Below are positions 1 through 9,002 of a stretch of 64,000 nucleotides of DNA, one piece after another. Both the position numbers and the translations under genes were made by a program. The stretch spans positions 2,625,231 through 2,689,230 of the forward strand of contig NZ_CP037422.1 in the NCBI RefSeq assembly GCF_007748175.1, written 5' to 3'. The stretch comes from Gimesia aquarii. GTDB lineage: Bacteria > Planctomycetota > Planctomycetia > Planctomycetales > Planctomycetaceae. Positions within the stretch are counted from its first letter, which is position 1, and every line of letters starts with the position of its first letter. The notes under the pieces were generated by a model. It did not search any database, was not told where the DNA came from, and was given only the letters and a program-made list of their open reading frames with translations.

Positions 1-512
1 ACCCGGCGCATCCGTCGGTGGTGACAGTCGGTCATTTTCAAGCAGGCTCGGCTTCCAATGTTATCGCCTCGAGTGCCCAGCTCGATGGCTCAATTCGTGC
101 ACAGGAGCAGTCTGTTCGCGAAGATCTTCAACGCTCGATTGAACGCATCGCGCGATCGATTGGAGATTTACATAATGCGAACATCGAAGTCACGATTGAC
201 CTGGGGACACCACCTCTCTCCAATCCACCGGACATTGCTGAACTGGCCCGGGAAGCAGTACGGGAATCACTGGGAGAAGCGACCCTGCGTAAACTCGAAA
301 TCGCCAATATGGGGGGAGAAGATTTCGCGTATTACATGGAGGAAGTACCTGGCTGCTATGTGAGATTCGGAAGCGTGCTGGCAGGGAAAGAAGGATATCC
401 GGCCCATTCCAGCCGCTTTGACTTTGACGAGCAGGCTCTGAATGTGGGCGCAACGTATTTTCACGCTATCGCGCTCGCCGCTGGCCGCCGACTCCTTGAA
501 GAGGGAGAATGA
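1..512 (+). CDS. M20-family amidohydrolase/peptidase, C-terminal part (5' truncated)
   Basis: The reading frame is open from base 3 with no stop upstream, so the gene starts outside the window; about 170 codons remain. The visible part matches the end of an M20 N-acyl-amino-acid amidohydrolase. The tail of the dimerisation domain comes first (SNVIASSAQLDGSIRA). The second half of the metallopeptidase domain follows, with the metal-site motif MGGEDFAYY near residue 105 of the visible part and the late histidine motif AHSSRFDFDE near residue 135. Family members are binuclear zinc enzymes that deacylate N-acyl amino acids or related amides. The stop lies four bases before the next start, so the two genes are probably co-transcribed and translationally coupled. 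The substrate cannot be read from this fragment. Confidence 0.85.
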   Translation, partial: PAHPSVVTVGHFQAGSASNVIASSAQLDGSIRAQEQSVREDLQRSIERIARSIGDLHNANIEVTIDLGTPPLSNPPDIAELAREAVRESLGEATLRKLEIANMGGEDFAYYMEEVPGCYVRFGSVLAGKEGYPAHSSRFDFDEQALNVGATYFHAIALAAGRRLLEEGE

Positions 513-516
513 AACC

Positions 517-2115
517 ATGATCGTGATTCGAAGAGCCTGTGAGTCCGATGTCGAAGCAATCAGCGAAATGTTTCAGATTGCCTATGGCGACGATTATTTC
601 TACCCCCAGTATTATGACATCCAATCGCTCAAACGAATGATCTTGAGTGACGACACGCTGTTTCTGGTCGCAGAGGAGTCTGATACGGGTGCGGTTCTTG
701 GAACAGCATCTGTCCTGTTGGAGGTCGGCGCACATGCCGATCTCCTTGCCGAATTCGGTCGTCTGGTTGTCCATCCTCAAGGCCGCGGTCAGGGGATTGG
801 CGGAAAATTGATGAAGGCACGTGTGGAATTCGTTCAAGACCGATTGCATGTGGGGATTGTCGAGAATCGGAGCGCCCATGAGTTTTCCCAACGCATCTCA
901 CACCAACATGGTTTTCATCCAGTCGGCTTGCTGCCCAACAAATTTCAACTCGGCGATCGGGAATCAGCGGCCTTATATGTCTGTCACTTCGGACATGCAC
1001 TCGAACTTCGACGTAACCATCCACATCTCATTCCAGAAATCTATCCGCTGGCCAAACTCGCGCTGGAGAACTGCCAGCTGAATTGTGATGCCATTATCGA
1101 GGCAGAGCCACGGGCTTATCCGCATGTCAAACAGTTTCAGATCCAGGAGATGGAGTCGGAACTATATCCGGTACTACTCCGCTTTGAACGGGGCCGGATC
1201 AAACATCGGGAAATCTTCGGACGGATGCGACTGCACTATGGTCTGTTTCAATTACGTGTCAGTCAGGGACAATACCTGCTCGCGTATCGTGATGGTGTGA
1301 TGGTGGGTGCCATTGGATTCATGATTGATGAACATGAACGAACCGGAAAAATCTTTGAACTGGTTTCTCTCGATGATTCACCCATTTACTATCTGGTCTC
1401 CGAACTTGTCAGGCGCTGCCGGGAAGAATACGGTATTGACTATCTGGAAGTAGACGTCAGCGCATTCTCAACTCAAATGCAACAGACACTGTTGGAGAAC
1501 GGATTTCTGCCTGCCGCCTATATTCCGGCAATGGTATTTCACGATGTCGAGCGTTTGGATATCGTGCGTATGGTCTGCCTCCTGACGACCTGGAATGGGG
1601 ATGCATTACAAGTGTTTGAACCGGGGAAACCCATTGCAGACCTGGTGGATCAATCACTCAGGTTGAGAACGGCACTTCCCAAACTGATTCAGGCCGTGAA
1701 AACAGCCCCTTTGTTTGCAGGGTTGTCGGAAGAACAACAACAGTATGTCGCCGCTTCAGCAGAACTGGAAACGCTGCCAGAAGGGCGTGTCTTGTTTCGC
1801 CCGGAGGATCCTGCTGACAAAATCCGCGTGATCATTTCCGGAGAAATTGAGATTCAGAATTGTCACGCAAAGACCGTCGGTACCATCGGGCCTGATGAAT
1901 CGCTGGGCGATCTGGCCTCGGTCTCGGAACCCTCTCATCGCGTCTTGGCGCGCGTAAAGAGCCACGGTCAAGCGATGCTCTTTTCCAGAGACTCACTCCA
2001 GCAACTCGTTCACACCCGTCCTGACATCGGCATGATCCTGTTTCGTAATCACGCTTGTGAGTTGGCTGACAAGCTACAACGCATGAATGTGCACGCACTC
2101 TTCAAACAGGAGTGA
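517..2115 (+). CDS. Double GNAT acetyltransferase fused to a cyclic-nucleotide-binding domain
   Basis: A 532-residue protein. I chose the ATG at 517 because GAGGGAG lies about ten bases upstream; the frame stays open further upstream but there it overlaps the M20 gene. Residues 1-150 form a GNAT fold with the acetyl-CoA motif (RLVVHPQGRGQGIGGKLM). Residues about 200-370 look like a second, degenerate GNAT domain (YLLAYRDGVMVGAIGF, then DYLEVDVS and LLENGFLPAAYIP). Residues about 398-525 resemble a cNMP-binding beta-barrel (LFAGLSEEQQQYVAA, IISGEIEI, ESLGDLA). Known mycobacterial cAMP-regulated lysine acetyltransferases also join these domains, but with the cNMP domain first. Nucleotide control of acetyl transfer is therefore an inference. 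The canonical phosphate-binding arginine of the cassette is not obvious, so the sensor may bind something else or nothing. Confidence 0.75.
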   Translation: MIVIRRACESDVEAISEMFQIAYGDDYFYPQYYDIQSLKRMILSDDTLFLVAEESDTGAVLGTASVLLEVGAHADLLAEFGRLVVHPQGRGQGIGGKLMKARVEFVQDRLHVGIVENRSAHEFSQRISHQHGFHPVGLLPNKFQLGDRESAALYVCHFGHALELRRNHPHLIPEIYPLAKLALENCQLNCDAIIEAEPRAYPHVKQFQIQEMESELYPVLLRFERGRIKHREIFGRMRLHYGLFQLRVSQGQYLLAYRDGVMVGAIGFMIDEHERTGKIFELVSLDDSPIYYLVSELVRRCREEYGIDYLEVDVSAFSTQMQQTLLENGFLPAAYIPAMVFHDVERLDIVRMVCLLTTWNGDALQVFEPGKPIADLVDQSLRLRTALPKLIQAVKTAPLFAGLSEEQQQYVAASAELETLPEGRVLFRPEDPADKIRVIISGEIEIQNCHAKTVGTIGPDESLGDLASVSEPSHRVLARVKSHGQAMLFSRDSLQQLVHTRPDIGMILFRNHACELADKLQRMNVHALFKQE

Positions 2116-2462
2116 CCACTGAAACAGGTGTCAGCGACTGCATTACTCCTTCTACAAGTAAATGATGAGCAAGACGAGCAGATCGGATTAATAACGCCAA
2201 TTTCTTTGCTTAGGATTTTTCTTCGGTTACAATTCTTCCTGCGTAAATGCCATTCGCCGTTGACACCTTTTTCTACCCCGTATTTCTAGTCATAAACGCG
2301 GATCAGTTTCAGGTTTGAGCTTGCTTTGAACTGATCCAATCGACCACTATATATCCTGAGGATGATTCAGCAGAATTGTGGCTACATTTAAGCGTAAGAG
2401 ACACATTCAGCAAAGCACTTTACTTAAATTTTTCAGTAAGGATGATATAACTGGGTTCTATA
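2116..2462. other. Intergenic stretch, no supported gene
   Basis: About 350 bases between the acetyltransferase and the lipoprotein gene. The half nearest the lipoprotein gene is AT-rich. A TTGACA at about 2262 could be a -35 box, but nothing convincing sits at the right distance as a -10. No ORF with a ribosome-binding site and no strong hairpin was seen. Confidence 0.4.
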
Positions 2463-4340
2463 ATGAAAAGTCATATTGGCGATATCCCATCGAAAACAAA
2501 ACGTACTGTTCTTAACTTAATGATTTTCTTCGCTCTAGTAGTTACCGTTGCCATATTCAATGGATGCAACAAAAAATCAGATTCGACCAAAGTTGACTCT
2601 GGTAGCGAATCTGTCATCAGTAAACCGGCGACTCCGCCTGAGAATAAACAGATTGCGCCAAAGGACCTTGCTGTACCTGACGAGTCGGATACACCTGGTC
2701 AATGGGTTTTGTTGATGGCGCAAAAAATTAAAGCCCCATACCGTCGCGCCCAGACTTTGAACATGATCGCTTTAGCTCAGATTGAAGCAGGTAGCAAGAA
2801 AGAGGCTTTATCTACTTTGAATCAAGGAATCGAGCTGGTTCAAACAATTGAGAATGCAAGCCAGAAAAGCAAGACTCTCAGAGATCTTGTAGATTCACTG
2901 ACAAAAATGGGCGAGGTGAAAAGAGCTCTGGAACTTCTTAAGAAGCCAAAGAGTGATTCCAATGTGGACTATACATTGAAACGCATAGCGTTTTCTTTGG
3001 TAAATGCAGAAGACGGCAAGCAGGCCCTGGCAGTGATTCAGGAAATGAAAGACCAAAGAGACAAAGTCGATGCACTGAAATATGTCGCCGAGCAACTGGC
3101 AAAAAAAGGGCAATCAAAACAGGCTCTTGAAATCACTGAGACAGTTTTAGAAAAGGACAATAAAGCGTTGTTCCGTGCCACCATCGGTTCAGCACTGGCT
3201 GAGAAAGGAGACAAGTCAGCAGCTTTACCCCTTCTAAAAGAATCAATCGAGATCCTGCCTGCGATTCAGGATCCACGTAAAAAAATAATGCTTTATGATG
3301 TAATAATAAAATTTCAAGTAAAGCTGGGAGAAGTAAAGCAAGCCCTAGATCTCATTCAAACAGTTGAGCATGAAAATCTGCAACAAATGCTGCTAAGTGA
3401 AGTCGTGTCAACTCTGGCTCAGACAGGTGACACAGAACAAGCGATAAAGTTGGCTGAGAAAATTGAAAATCTGCAGTTCAATGGAGATCATCTTTCAAGC
3501 ATTGCTGAGGCACTGGTGAAAGCAGGTCAATTTGATCAAGCGCTGGCTATAGCACAAGAGATCTCGAGCCCCAGTAAAAAAACGACGGCGCTTGAAAGTA
3601 TTATTCTTGGGCTGGTGAAGGCGGGAAAGAGTAAACAAGCACTCGAAATTCTAGTGCAGATTGATATGTTTAATGAACGCACTTCATTTCCAAGAAATCT
3701 CGCCAAAGCATTTGTTAAGGTGGGAGATCTCAAAAGCGCTTTATTAGTAGCAAATAAATTTAAGGATTTGAACCCAAAGGAATTTTATCTCAGCGAAATC
3801 ACGAAAACGCTGGCTGAAGAAGGTGAGATCCAGCAAGCACTGGAAGTCACTCAGAAAATGACACAACGGAATATTCAAGGTGCCGCACTCACAAAAGTGG
3901 TTTCCGCGCTGGTGAAGATGGGAAAAGAGAAACAAGCTCTGGATGTAGTTCGACAGATAGTGGACGTGGATGCGCATGCATCTGCTATCAATGAATTTGC
4001 TTCGGCTGCTAGCAAAGCAGGTAAATACGAGCATGCTCTGGAATTGGTTCAAAGTATTCAGCCCCAGGAACATAACGTATTTTATCTAAAAATGATGGTC
4101 AAAAACCTATTCGAGTCAGGAGAAAGGGAACAGGCTTTAGCCATTCTTCAGGATGCCGCAAAAGCCCCTAACGATCCAAAGAACAAATCTGTTTTAAGAG
4201 CCAATATAATGATGCTAGCTACAGAGCCTTTTCCTAAAAAAATGACAGACGATTCCGATGACAGAACAGTGTTTCGTATGAAAAAAACTTTCACCCCCCA
4301 GGAAAAACAACTAGCTCAACAGATGCTTGAAGTATTTTGA
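2463..4340 (+). CDS. Lipoprotein made of tandem TPR-like helical repeats
   Basis: A 625-residue protein. The N-terminus has a basic stretch, a hydrophobic segment (residues about 19-35) and a lipobox ending in FNGC. It is therefore predicted to be lipid-anchored on the periplasmic face of a membrane. A Ser/Thr/Pro-rich linker follows. From about residue 75 to 600 there are degenerate repeats of roughly 33-36 residues with the theme 'L...LVKAGKSKQALEI', paired helices as in TPR/SEL1-like solenoids. Such repeats normally serve as protein-binding scaffolds; no catalytic motif is visible. Base composition is more AT-rich than in the upstream gene. It stands alone between long intergenic regions. 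The precise role is unknown. Confidence 0.7.
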   Translation: MKSHIGDIPSKTKRTVLNLMIFFALVVTVAIFNGCNKKSDSTKVDSGSESVISKPATPPENKQIAPKDLAVPDESDTPGQWVLLMAQKIKAPYRRAQTLNMIALAQIEAGSKKEALSTLNQGIELVQTIENASQKSKTLRDLVDSLTKMGEVKRALELLKKPKSDSNVDYTLKRIAFSLVNAEDGKQALAVIQEMKDQRDKVDALKYVAEQLAKKGQSKQALEITETVLEKDNKALFRATIGSALAEKGDKSAALPLLKESIEILPAIQDPRKKIMLYDVIIKFQVKLGEVKQALDLIQTVEHENLQQMLLSEVVSTLAQTGDTEQAIKLAEKIENLQFNGDHLSSIAEALVKAGQFDQALAIAQEISSPSKKTTALESIILGLVKAGKSKQALEILVQIDMFNERTSFPRNLAKAFVKVGDLKSALLVANKFKDLNPKEFYLSEITKTLAEEGEIQQALEVTQKMTQRNIQGAALTKVVSALVKMGKEKQALDVVRQIVDVDAHASAINEFASAASKAGKYEHALELVQSIQPQEHNVFYLKMMVKNLFESGEREQALAILQDAAKAPNDPKNKSVLRANIMMLATEPFPKKMTDDSDDRTVFRMKKTFTPQEKQLAQQMLEVF

Positions 4341-4513
4341 GAAAAGTAATTTCTAAACAAGACTGAAGGCCTCAGACTGCAGCTTATCGTTTTCATGTTT
4401 CTTAAAGCAAAAAAAGATATCAGAGACGAACAACCCCATGCATAAACGGCTTTCATACTTTTTTTCAAATTCTGATTGTCAATCAAAATTTTATCAAACT
4501 GCTTAAACAATTT

Positions 4514-4522
4514 TGGTATAAT
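4514..4522 (+). promoter_or_regulatory. Extended -10 promoter for the polytopic membrane protein
   Basis: TGGTATAAT is a perfect TATAAT preceded by TGN, about 84 bases upstream of the 4606 start. No good -35 lies 17 bases further up, which is acceptable for extended -10 promoters. The predicted leader is roughly 75 bases and ends in a strong GAGAGGAGG ribosome-binding site at 4592-4600. Confidence 0.5.
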
Positions 4523-4605
4523 GACATTTCAATAGAAGTGAACCCGTCTTTTTTCCCCTGTTCTTGGGGTCTTATATTTTATTTCATTTCTGAGAGGAGG
4601 CTGAT

Positions 4606-6363
4606 ATGACTGCTTCTACTTCTCACCGCTCGGTCTTGAGCTATCTCTACAACCACAATCCGTTCTATGTCATTAGTGCGGTGTTGATGTTGTTTGCCGT
4701 GCGGTCTGCTTACGGAACCATTGAGATTGGGACCATCAACTGTTGGATCATGATGGGAGTGTTGGCCGGGTACACCCTGCTCTTAGCAGGGATCGGCGTA
4801 CTGATTGTACGTTGGGGCAAGGTCTGGGAAGATGCGCGATCGATTCTGCTGCTCTTGCTGCTGCTGTTTCTCGGGGTCTCGGTCAGTATGGATGATCTGT
4901 TTTCCCGCATTACTCCTGATCAGGGAATGACTCTGATGATCGCCGGCTTTCTCTTTTCGGTGATTGTTTCCGAAGCCGTCTTGTGGGGGACCGGCATTCG
5001 TCTGGGGTTACGTTATCGCGTTCCTTATCATCTGTTTCTGGCACTGTTTTATGTGGCTCCCTGGTGGTGTTCTCCAGAGATGCATCCGCGTTCGTCTGCT
5101 TCGCTGGAATGGATGCTATTTCTATTCCCAGTCGCCGCCTCCCTCCTGTTTTTGTGCCTGCTGCCTGCAGTTCGTGGCGGCGTTGCTTATGTCAAAAGGA
5201 ACGGAACTCCCTGGGGTTGGCCCTGGTTTCCCTGGATTGCGTTCGGCGTGATTGCCGCTTGCGTCAGTTTAAGATCGTTCGCACTCTGCCTCACATTCGG
5301 GCCTGCGGGGCCGATGTGGATCAAAAGCGTGAGTGGGCCCCCGTTGATTTCCTTTGATACCTTGTGGGGATTCTATTTTTTAATTCCGCTCGGGTTCGTC
5401 TTACTGCTGTTACTGCTGGAGGGAGGGCTGGTTACGAAAAACAAAGTCTTTCAGGCAGGCGTGATCCGCTTTTCTCCGTTGTTACTCTTACTGGCAATGC
5501 CTGCGGGAACCGGTCCCGTTCACAATGGTTTTCTTTTCAAAGTGACGGATGTGATGGGCTCTCCCATTTGGATCACACTCTGGTTGCTGCTGGGCTTTTA
5601 TCTCTGGGCGATGGTTCGTCGAGTGCCAGGCGCAGTCTGGGGCGCGCTGGGAGCATGCGCGCTCTTTTCAATCGTCGGGACTGAAACGCTTGGCTCGCGG
5701 ACGCTCATCGAGCCCACCCCCTGGCCGTTGCTCGTTGATGGAATCGTACTTTTAGGATTGGGAATTCACAAGCGTTCTTCAGGAATCTGTACGGCAGGGA
5801 TTTTGGCGGCGACACTGGGGATCTGGATTGTGGTACCGGAGACGATCCTGTTCCAGTATCGCTTTACGACCTGTTTTCACATGTTGTGGATTTCCGCGCT
5901 GGTATTGGGACTGACTTTGAATGATGATTTCAGCCGGGTACTACTTTGTATCAGTGCTCTGCTGGTCCCTTTGGTATCGATTATCTTGATCGTCAATGAA
6001 CGCGCGGCCGAGATCCCGCTGATCTGGCGGCTTGCTTATGTGAGCGTGTGGGCCATTGCCTGTTTATTGATCGCCCGCTTCTGGTCCCAGCGCTGGTTTT
6101 TGTATTCCTTTGCAGGTACGCTGAGCATTTTATTTTATGCGTGTGCCACTTTTGGATTTCGACTGGCAACGCAATCGCTCAGTCGCGAGGCGGTCACCGC
6201 ATTTGTCTGGTCGGCGGGTGCCTTATTGATCGCGTTTCTCATCAGCGCTCACAAAGCCCGCTGGCTCCCGGAGTATGCCTGGTTATCCACTAGGAAAGGA
6301 ACTCAGCCGGAAGAAGATTCCCCTCCACACTCACTAGAGGGATCTCCAGTTGATGAGGAGTGA
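4606..6363 (+). CDS. Large polytopic membrane protein of unknown function
   Basis: A 585-residue, strongly hydrophobic protein with about 14-16 predicted transmembrane segments spread over almost its whole length. A short charged cytoplasmic-type tail (GTQPEEDSPPHSLEGSPVDEE) follows. The ATG is fixed by GAGAGGAGG five to six bases upstream. No transporter signature, catalytic residues or soluble domain can be recognised. The regular TM packing without large loops suggests an integral membrane module rather than an enzyme with an exposed domain. It has its own promoter and no close partner on the same strand. I do not recognise the family. Confidence 0.7.
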   Translation: MTASTSHRSVLSYLYNHNPFYVISAVLMLFAVRSAYGTIEIGTINCWIMMGVLAGYTLLLAGIGVLIVRWGKVWEDARSILLLLLLLFLGVSVSMDDLFSRITPDQGMTLMIAGFLFSVIVSEAVLWGTGIRLGLRYRVPYHLFLALFYVAPWWCSPEMHPRSSASLEWMLFLFPVAASLLFLCLLPAVRGGVAYVKRNGTPWGWPWFPWIAFGVIAACVSLRSFALCLTFGPAGPMWIKSVSGPPLISFDTLWGFYFLIPLGFVLLLLLLEGGLVTKNKVFQAGVIRFSPLLLLLAMPAGTGPVHNGFLFKVTDVMGSPIWITLWLLLGFYLWAMVRRVPGAVWGALGACALFSIVGTETLGSRTLIEPTPWPLLVDGIVLLGLGIHKRSSGICTAGILAATLGIWIVVPETILFQYRFTTCFHMLWISALVLGLTLNDDFSRVLLCISALLVPLVSIILIVNERAAEIPLIWRLAYVSVWAIACLLIARFWSQRWFLYSFAGTLSILFYACATFGFRLATQSLSREAVTAFVWSAGALLIAFLISAHKARWLPEYAWLSTRKGTQPEEDSPPHSLEGSPVDEE

Positions 6364-6395
6364 TGAAAGACGGTTTTGTTTTCGTTTTATTTTGC

Positions 6396-6420
6396 CCCTC
6401 TCTCCAAAGTGGAGAGAGGG
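6396..6420. repeat. Perfect 10-bp inverted repeat
   Basis: CCCTCTCTCC, five bases, then GGAGAGAGGG, about 33 bases after the membrane-protein stop. It would fold into a stable hairpin in the 3' UTR. There is no T-run on either strand, so it is not a classical intrinsic terminator. It may protect the transcript end or be a dispersed intergenic repeat. Confidence 0.6.
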
Positions 6421-6654
6421 TGATAATGGGGGCAACGACTGTCTTAAATACTGCCAAGAAGAGAGAATTTTTGATTTCATCTTTGGTTGTTTTGGGACCA
6501 ATAGCAGAACTGTCGGAAATATAAATAGTTAATCTGCGTCCCATGAACTATCCTACACGGTAAAAATTATTGTGCGGTTGACAACTTCTTCAATTAAGAG
6601 AATGTGAAAAAAACGTTTACAAGTATGTTAGATTTAAAGATTATACCTTATCAG

Positions 6655-7524
6655 TTAATCGAAAAATGAATTTGAGTGTGGCGAAGTATTCATTATAACC
6701 AGGATAAGCATTAGACATAAAAAGGACCCCAAAAGAATAATCCACAAGGCGTGTTGCTTATTGGAAAGCTGTTTAAAGTCCTCAAGTTTCATTGCTCTGA
6801 AAGTGAGTATCAAAACGAATAGAGTGAGATCAATTATAACAATAGTCATTGGTTCTGTCGTTGAAGTCGGTAATAGACTATATGCGATTAAAGACAAAAT
6901 TGCACAGGTAAAAGAGGCCCAGCCACGACTTAAGAAAGTTGCCAAATCTCTAGTTGTAATCCAGAACCAGATCTTATTAAGGGGATTAGTAGCTTTGATC
7001 TTATTTGCTGTAAGATTATTCTGATGATTGAGTGAATCATCCCGATTAGTATCATGTTCTACATTTTTTATTAGCTTGGTTAATAGATCCCAAAAAAAGT
7101 AAGTGATCAGTATAACTGTAGTCCAAAATACCTCAGGCTTGGCCGATGGTTCAAAGTTTCCAAAGAGAGAGATCGATTCGACAGACCTTACGATTATGAA
7201 GTAGCAAACTACGAGAAAGAAATCAATTAGTAATTCAAGGCAATCAATGCTGAAGATATTTTCTATTTTGCTCATGCTTGATGTGGATGATTTCCATCCA
7301 ACCCAACTCGATCCAATGATGGTCATTGCTAAAAACAAATGTGAGTATGCTGGTAGGATTTCTAGCGTAGATTTTGATACAAAAAACTTATGGTTGACTA
7401 AATCAGCTGATTCAACTGCAACTTGTGCGGTGGCAAGGGCGAAAAGCATCCCAACGAACTCAGAGTGAAGTGAGGTTCCAACTTTAGAATCAAGCGGATG
7501 CTCAGATTGGGTTCCATCATTCAT
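6655..7524 (-). CDS. Multi-pass membrane protein, second gene of an AT-rich two-gene unit
   Basis: A 289-residue protein starting at ATG 7524, 11 bases after the stop of the upstream gene (CCAGAGA in between), so the two are almost certainly one transcript. Six to seven hydrophobic segments are visible, among them LLIDFFLVVCYFIIV, VFWTTVILITYFFW and HALWIILLGSFLCLMLILVI. Between the fourth and fifth lies a polar, Asn/Asp/Lys-rich loop (about residues 165-185). No known motif is recognised. The gene is visibly more AT-rich than its flanks, as is its partner, which suggests joint acquisition. A membrane effector or anchor for the soluble partner is possible but is only inferred from the pairing. 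Confidence 0.65.
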   Translation of the reverse strand: MNDGTQSEHPLDSKVGTSLHSEFVGMLFALATAQVAVESADLVNHKFFVSKSTLEILPAYSHLFLAMTIIGSSWVGWKSSTSSMSKIENIFSIDCLELLIDFFLVVCYFIIVRSVESISLFGNFEPSAKPEVFWTTVILITYFFWDLLTKLIKNVEHDTNRDDSLNHQNNLTANKIKATNPLNKIWFWITTRDLATFLSRGWASFTCAILSLIAYSLLPTSTTEPMTIVIIDLTLFVLILTFRAMKLEDFKQLSNKQHALWIILLGSFLCLMLILVIMNTSPHSNSFFD

Positions 7525-7535
7525 TCTCTGGAGTC

Positions 7536-8552
7536 CTAATAGAAGTCAGTCTCAAATATGTGTTCAATGTACTTTTGGGGCTTGAATGCACTTTCACATA
7601 AATTTGCGAAAGGGCAATACGTACGATCGATATGTTCTGTTAGATGTTGATATCTTAATGGGAGATGAGCTTTAGGCGGACATTTTCTGCAATGCGGATC
7701 TTCGCGTGTGCAACAGGAACGAAAGATATTCCAAAATAAATAATGTAGTTGGCTGGGACTCATATCAGTTTGGTTCGATACTTGCATGATTGCATCTACA
7801 ACTGCCTTACGAATGAGTATATCTTCATCTTCAGTAACGGGAACTTGGCATATAAGTTTTTGATGTAAGTCTTGATCGAGGATTTTCACAGTTCCAATTC
7901 GAAGGTGACCTCTAACTTCATGATAGTCAACAGGGGGACCGAGATTAAATTCATCGGTATAATTCCATAGTCCGCTATTACGCATAAGGGAAAGAAGGAA
8001 AAAAGACTTTTTTTTGACAGGGTCACGAAATGCCTCAAAATATGCAAGTTGGCCAAGTAGATTTGGAGTGCCTGTTGCAACCTTTCCATTACATTTGAAA
8101 TAAATATCTTCAAGCCATTTCCATCCATTCGTCTTCATCACTTGCCCTAGGTCATTAATTAGCAACGTTCTACCTGGAAGATCTGAAAGCCTACTGCCAA
8201 ACTTTTTGTCATAATAAAGAGTTTCTAACATATTTTGGGATAAGGAAGCCCATGAATCTACATGCAGGATCTTAGGATTACAAGACGCTTGATGTTCTAG
8301 TTTTTTGAAGAGGAAATCCCACCCTTTATGCTCAGTTCCATTTACTAAACCCTTGAGTGGAAGCTTATTTAGTGGTGATGTTTGGTGGCAGATAGCAACT
8401 AGGAATAGGTAGAAATTACCGATCAGCTTAGGATTGAGTCTGGGGAGCACTGATTCTTCTCTATCAGCTGGGACTTTGACAGATAATAAGTACTGAGAGA
8501 GCTCGGAACATTTCTCCACATCTACACAAATCAACTCTTTTTCAATCCTCAC
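7536..8552 (-). CDS. Divergent HhH-GPD / endonuclease III-like Fe-S protein (putative)
   Basis: A 338-residue protein from GTG 8552, with GAGG about 12 bases upstream. Near residue 205-215 is PPVDYHEVRGHLRIG, which resembles the catalytic-Asp motif of HhH-GPD glycosylases (VDxHvxRv). Some 75 residues later comes C-x6-C-x2-C (CTREDPHCRKC), the same spacing as the first three ligands of the endonuclease III [4Fe-4S] cluster. CPFANLC follows near residues 312-318. The LPGVGxKTA hairpin and its catalytic lysine are absent; the position 18 residues before the Asp is Arg. If the fold is right, it would be a monofunctional or non-catalytic, base-recognising protein. A zinc-binding protein of another fold is the main alternative. 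It leads the operon with the membrane protein at 6655-7524. The leader is AT-rich. Confidence 0.45.
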   Translation of the reverse strand: MRIEKELICVDVEKCSELSQYLLSVKVPADREESVLPRLNPKLIGNFYLFLVAICHQTSPLNKLPLKGLVNGTEHKGWDFLFKKLEHQASCNPKILHVDSWASLSQNMLETLYYDKKFGSRLSDLPGRTLLINDLGQVMKTNGWKWLEDIYFKCNGKVATGTPNLLGQLAYFEAFRDPVKKKSFFLLSLMRNSGLWNYTDEFNLGPPVDYHEVRGHLRIGTVKILDQDLHQKLICQVPVTEDEDILIRKAVVDAIMQVSNQTDMSPSQLHYLFWNIFRSCCTREDPHCRKCPPKAHLPLRYQHLTEHIDRTYCPFANLCESAFKPQKYIEHIFETDFY

Positions 8553-9002
8553 TTGCAGCAGGCCTCAAACAATAAACAAAAATGTGAATCAATATGTCTT
8601 CTATACTAAACGGCAATTTAAAATAGAATATCGCCCAGAAATGCAAGACCTTTGAATAGCGCTGAACGGACTGAATAGTATCATCATATTATTCATTTCG
8701 GCAAGCCATAATGAATAATATAAAAATGGAAACCACTTTGAATCTTTTAAAATTCAATTATTCCAGATTTAAATAAGTACTTAGATCGCAAAGTTTATCT
8801 CGTTTTAGATAACATCGTTAGTTAAATCCTAAATAAGAGACTTTCAAATTGAAGGGGCCGAGATCGGTAAGGTGTAGGACATTGCTAAAAGATCTTGTAT
8901 CGATAAAGATGGACTTGCCCCCCTATGATCTTGCGAATACTGACAACACCTGCGTCCTGAAGAAACAGAAATCACTACTCCCTTTTATTAAACGGTAAAA
9001 AC
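8553..9002. other. AT-rich intergenic region between divergent genes
   Basis: About 450 bases separating the minus-strand two-gene unit from the ceramidase-like gene. It must hold promoters in both directions. The segment 8570-8830 is very AT-rich (for example around the ATTATTCAT/ATGAATAAT stretch at 8688-8720). No ORF, RNA gene or clear terminator was identified. Confidence 0.4.

Noticed and set aside
6396-6420. Hairpin considered as an intrinsic terminator
   Set aside because: Neither strand has a T-run after the stem, so it is listed only as an inverted repeat.
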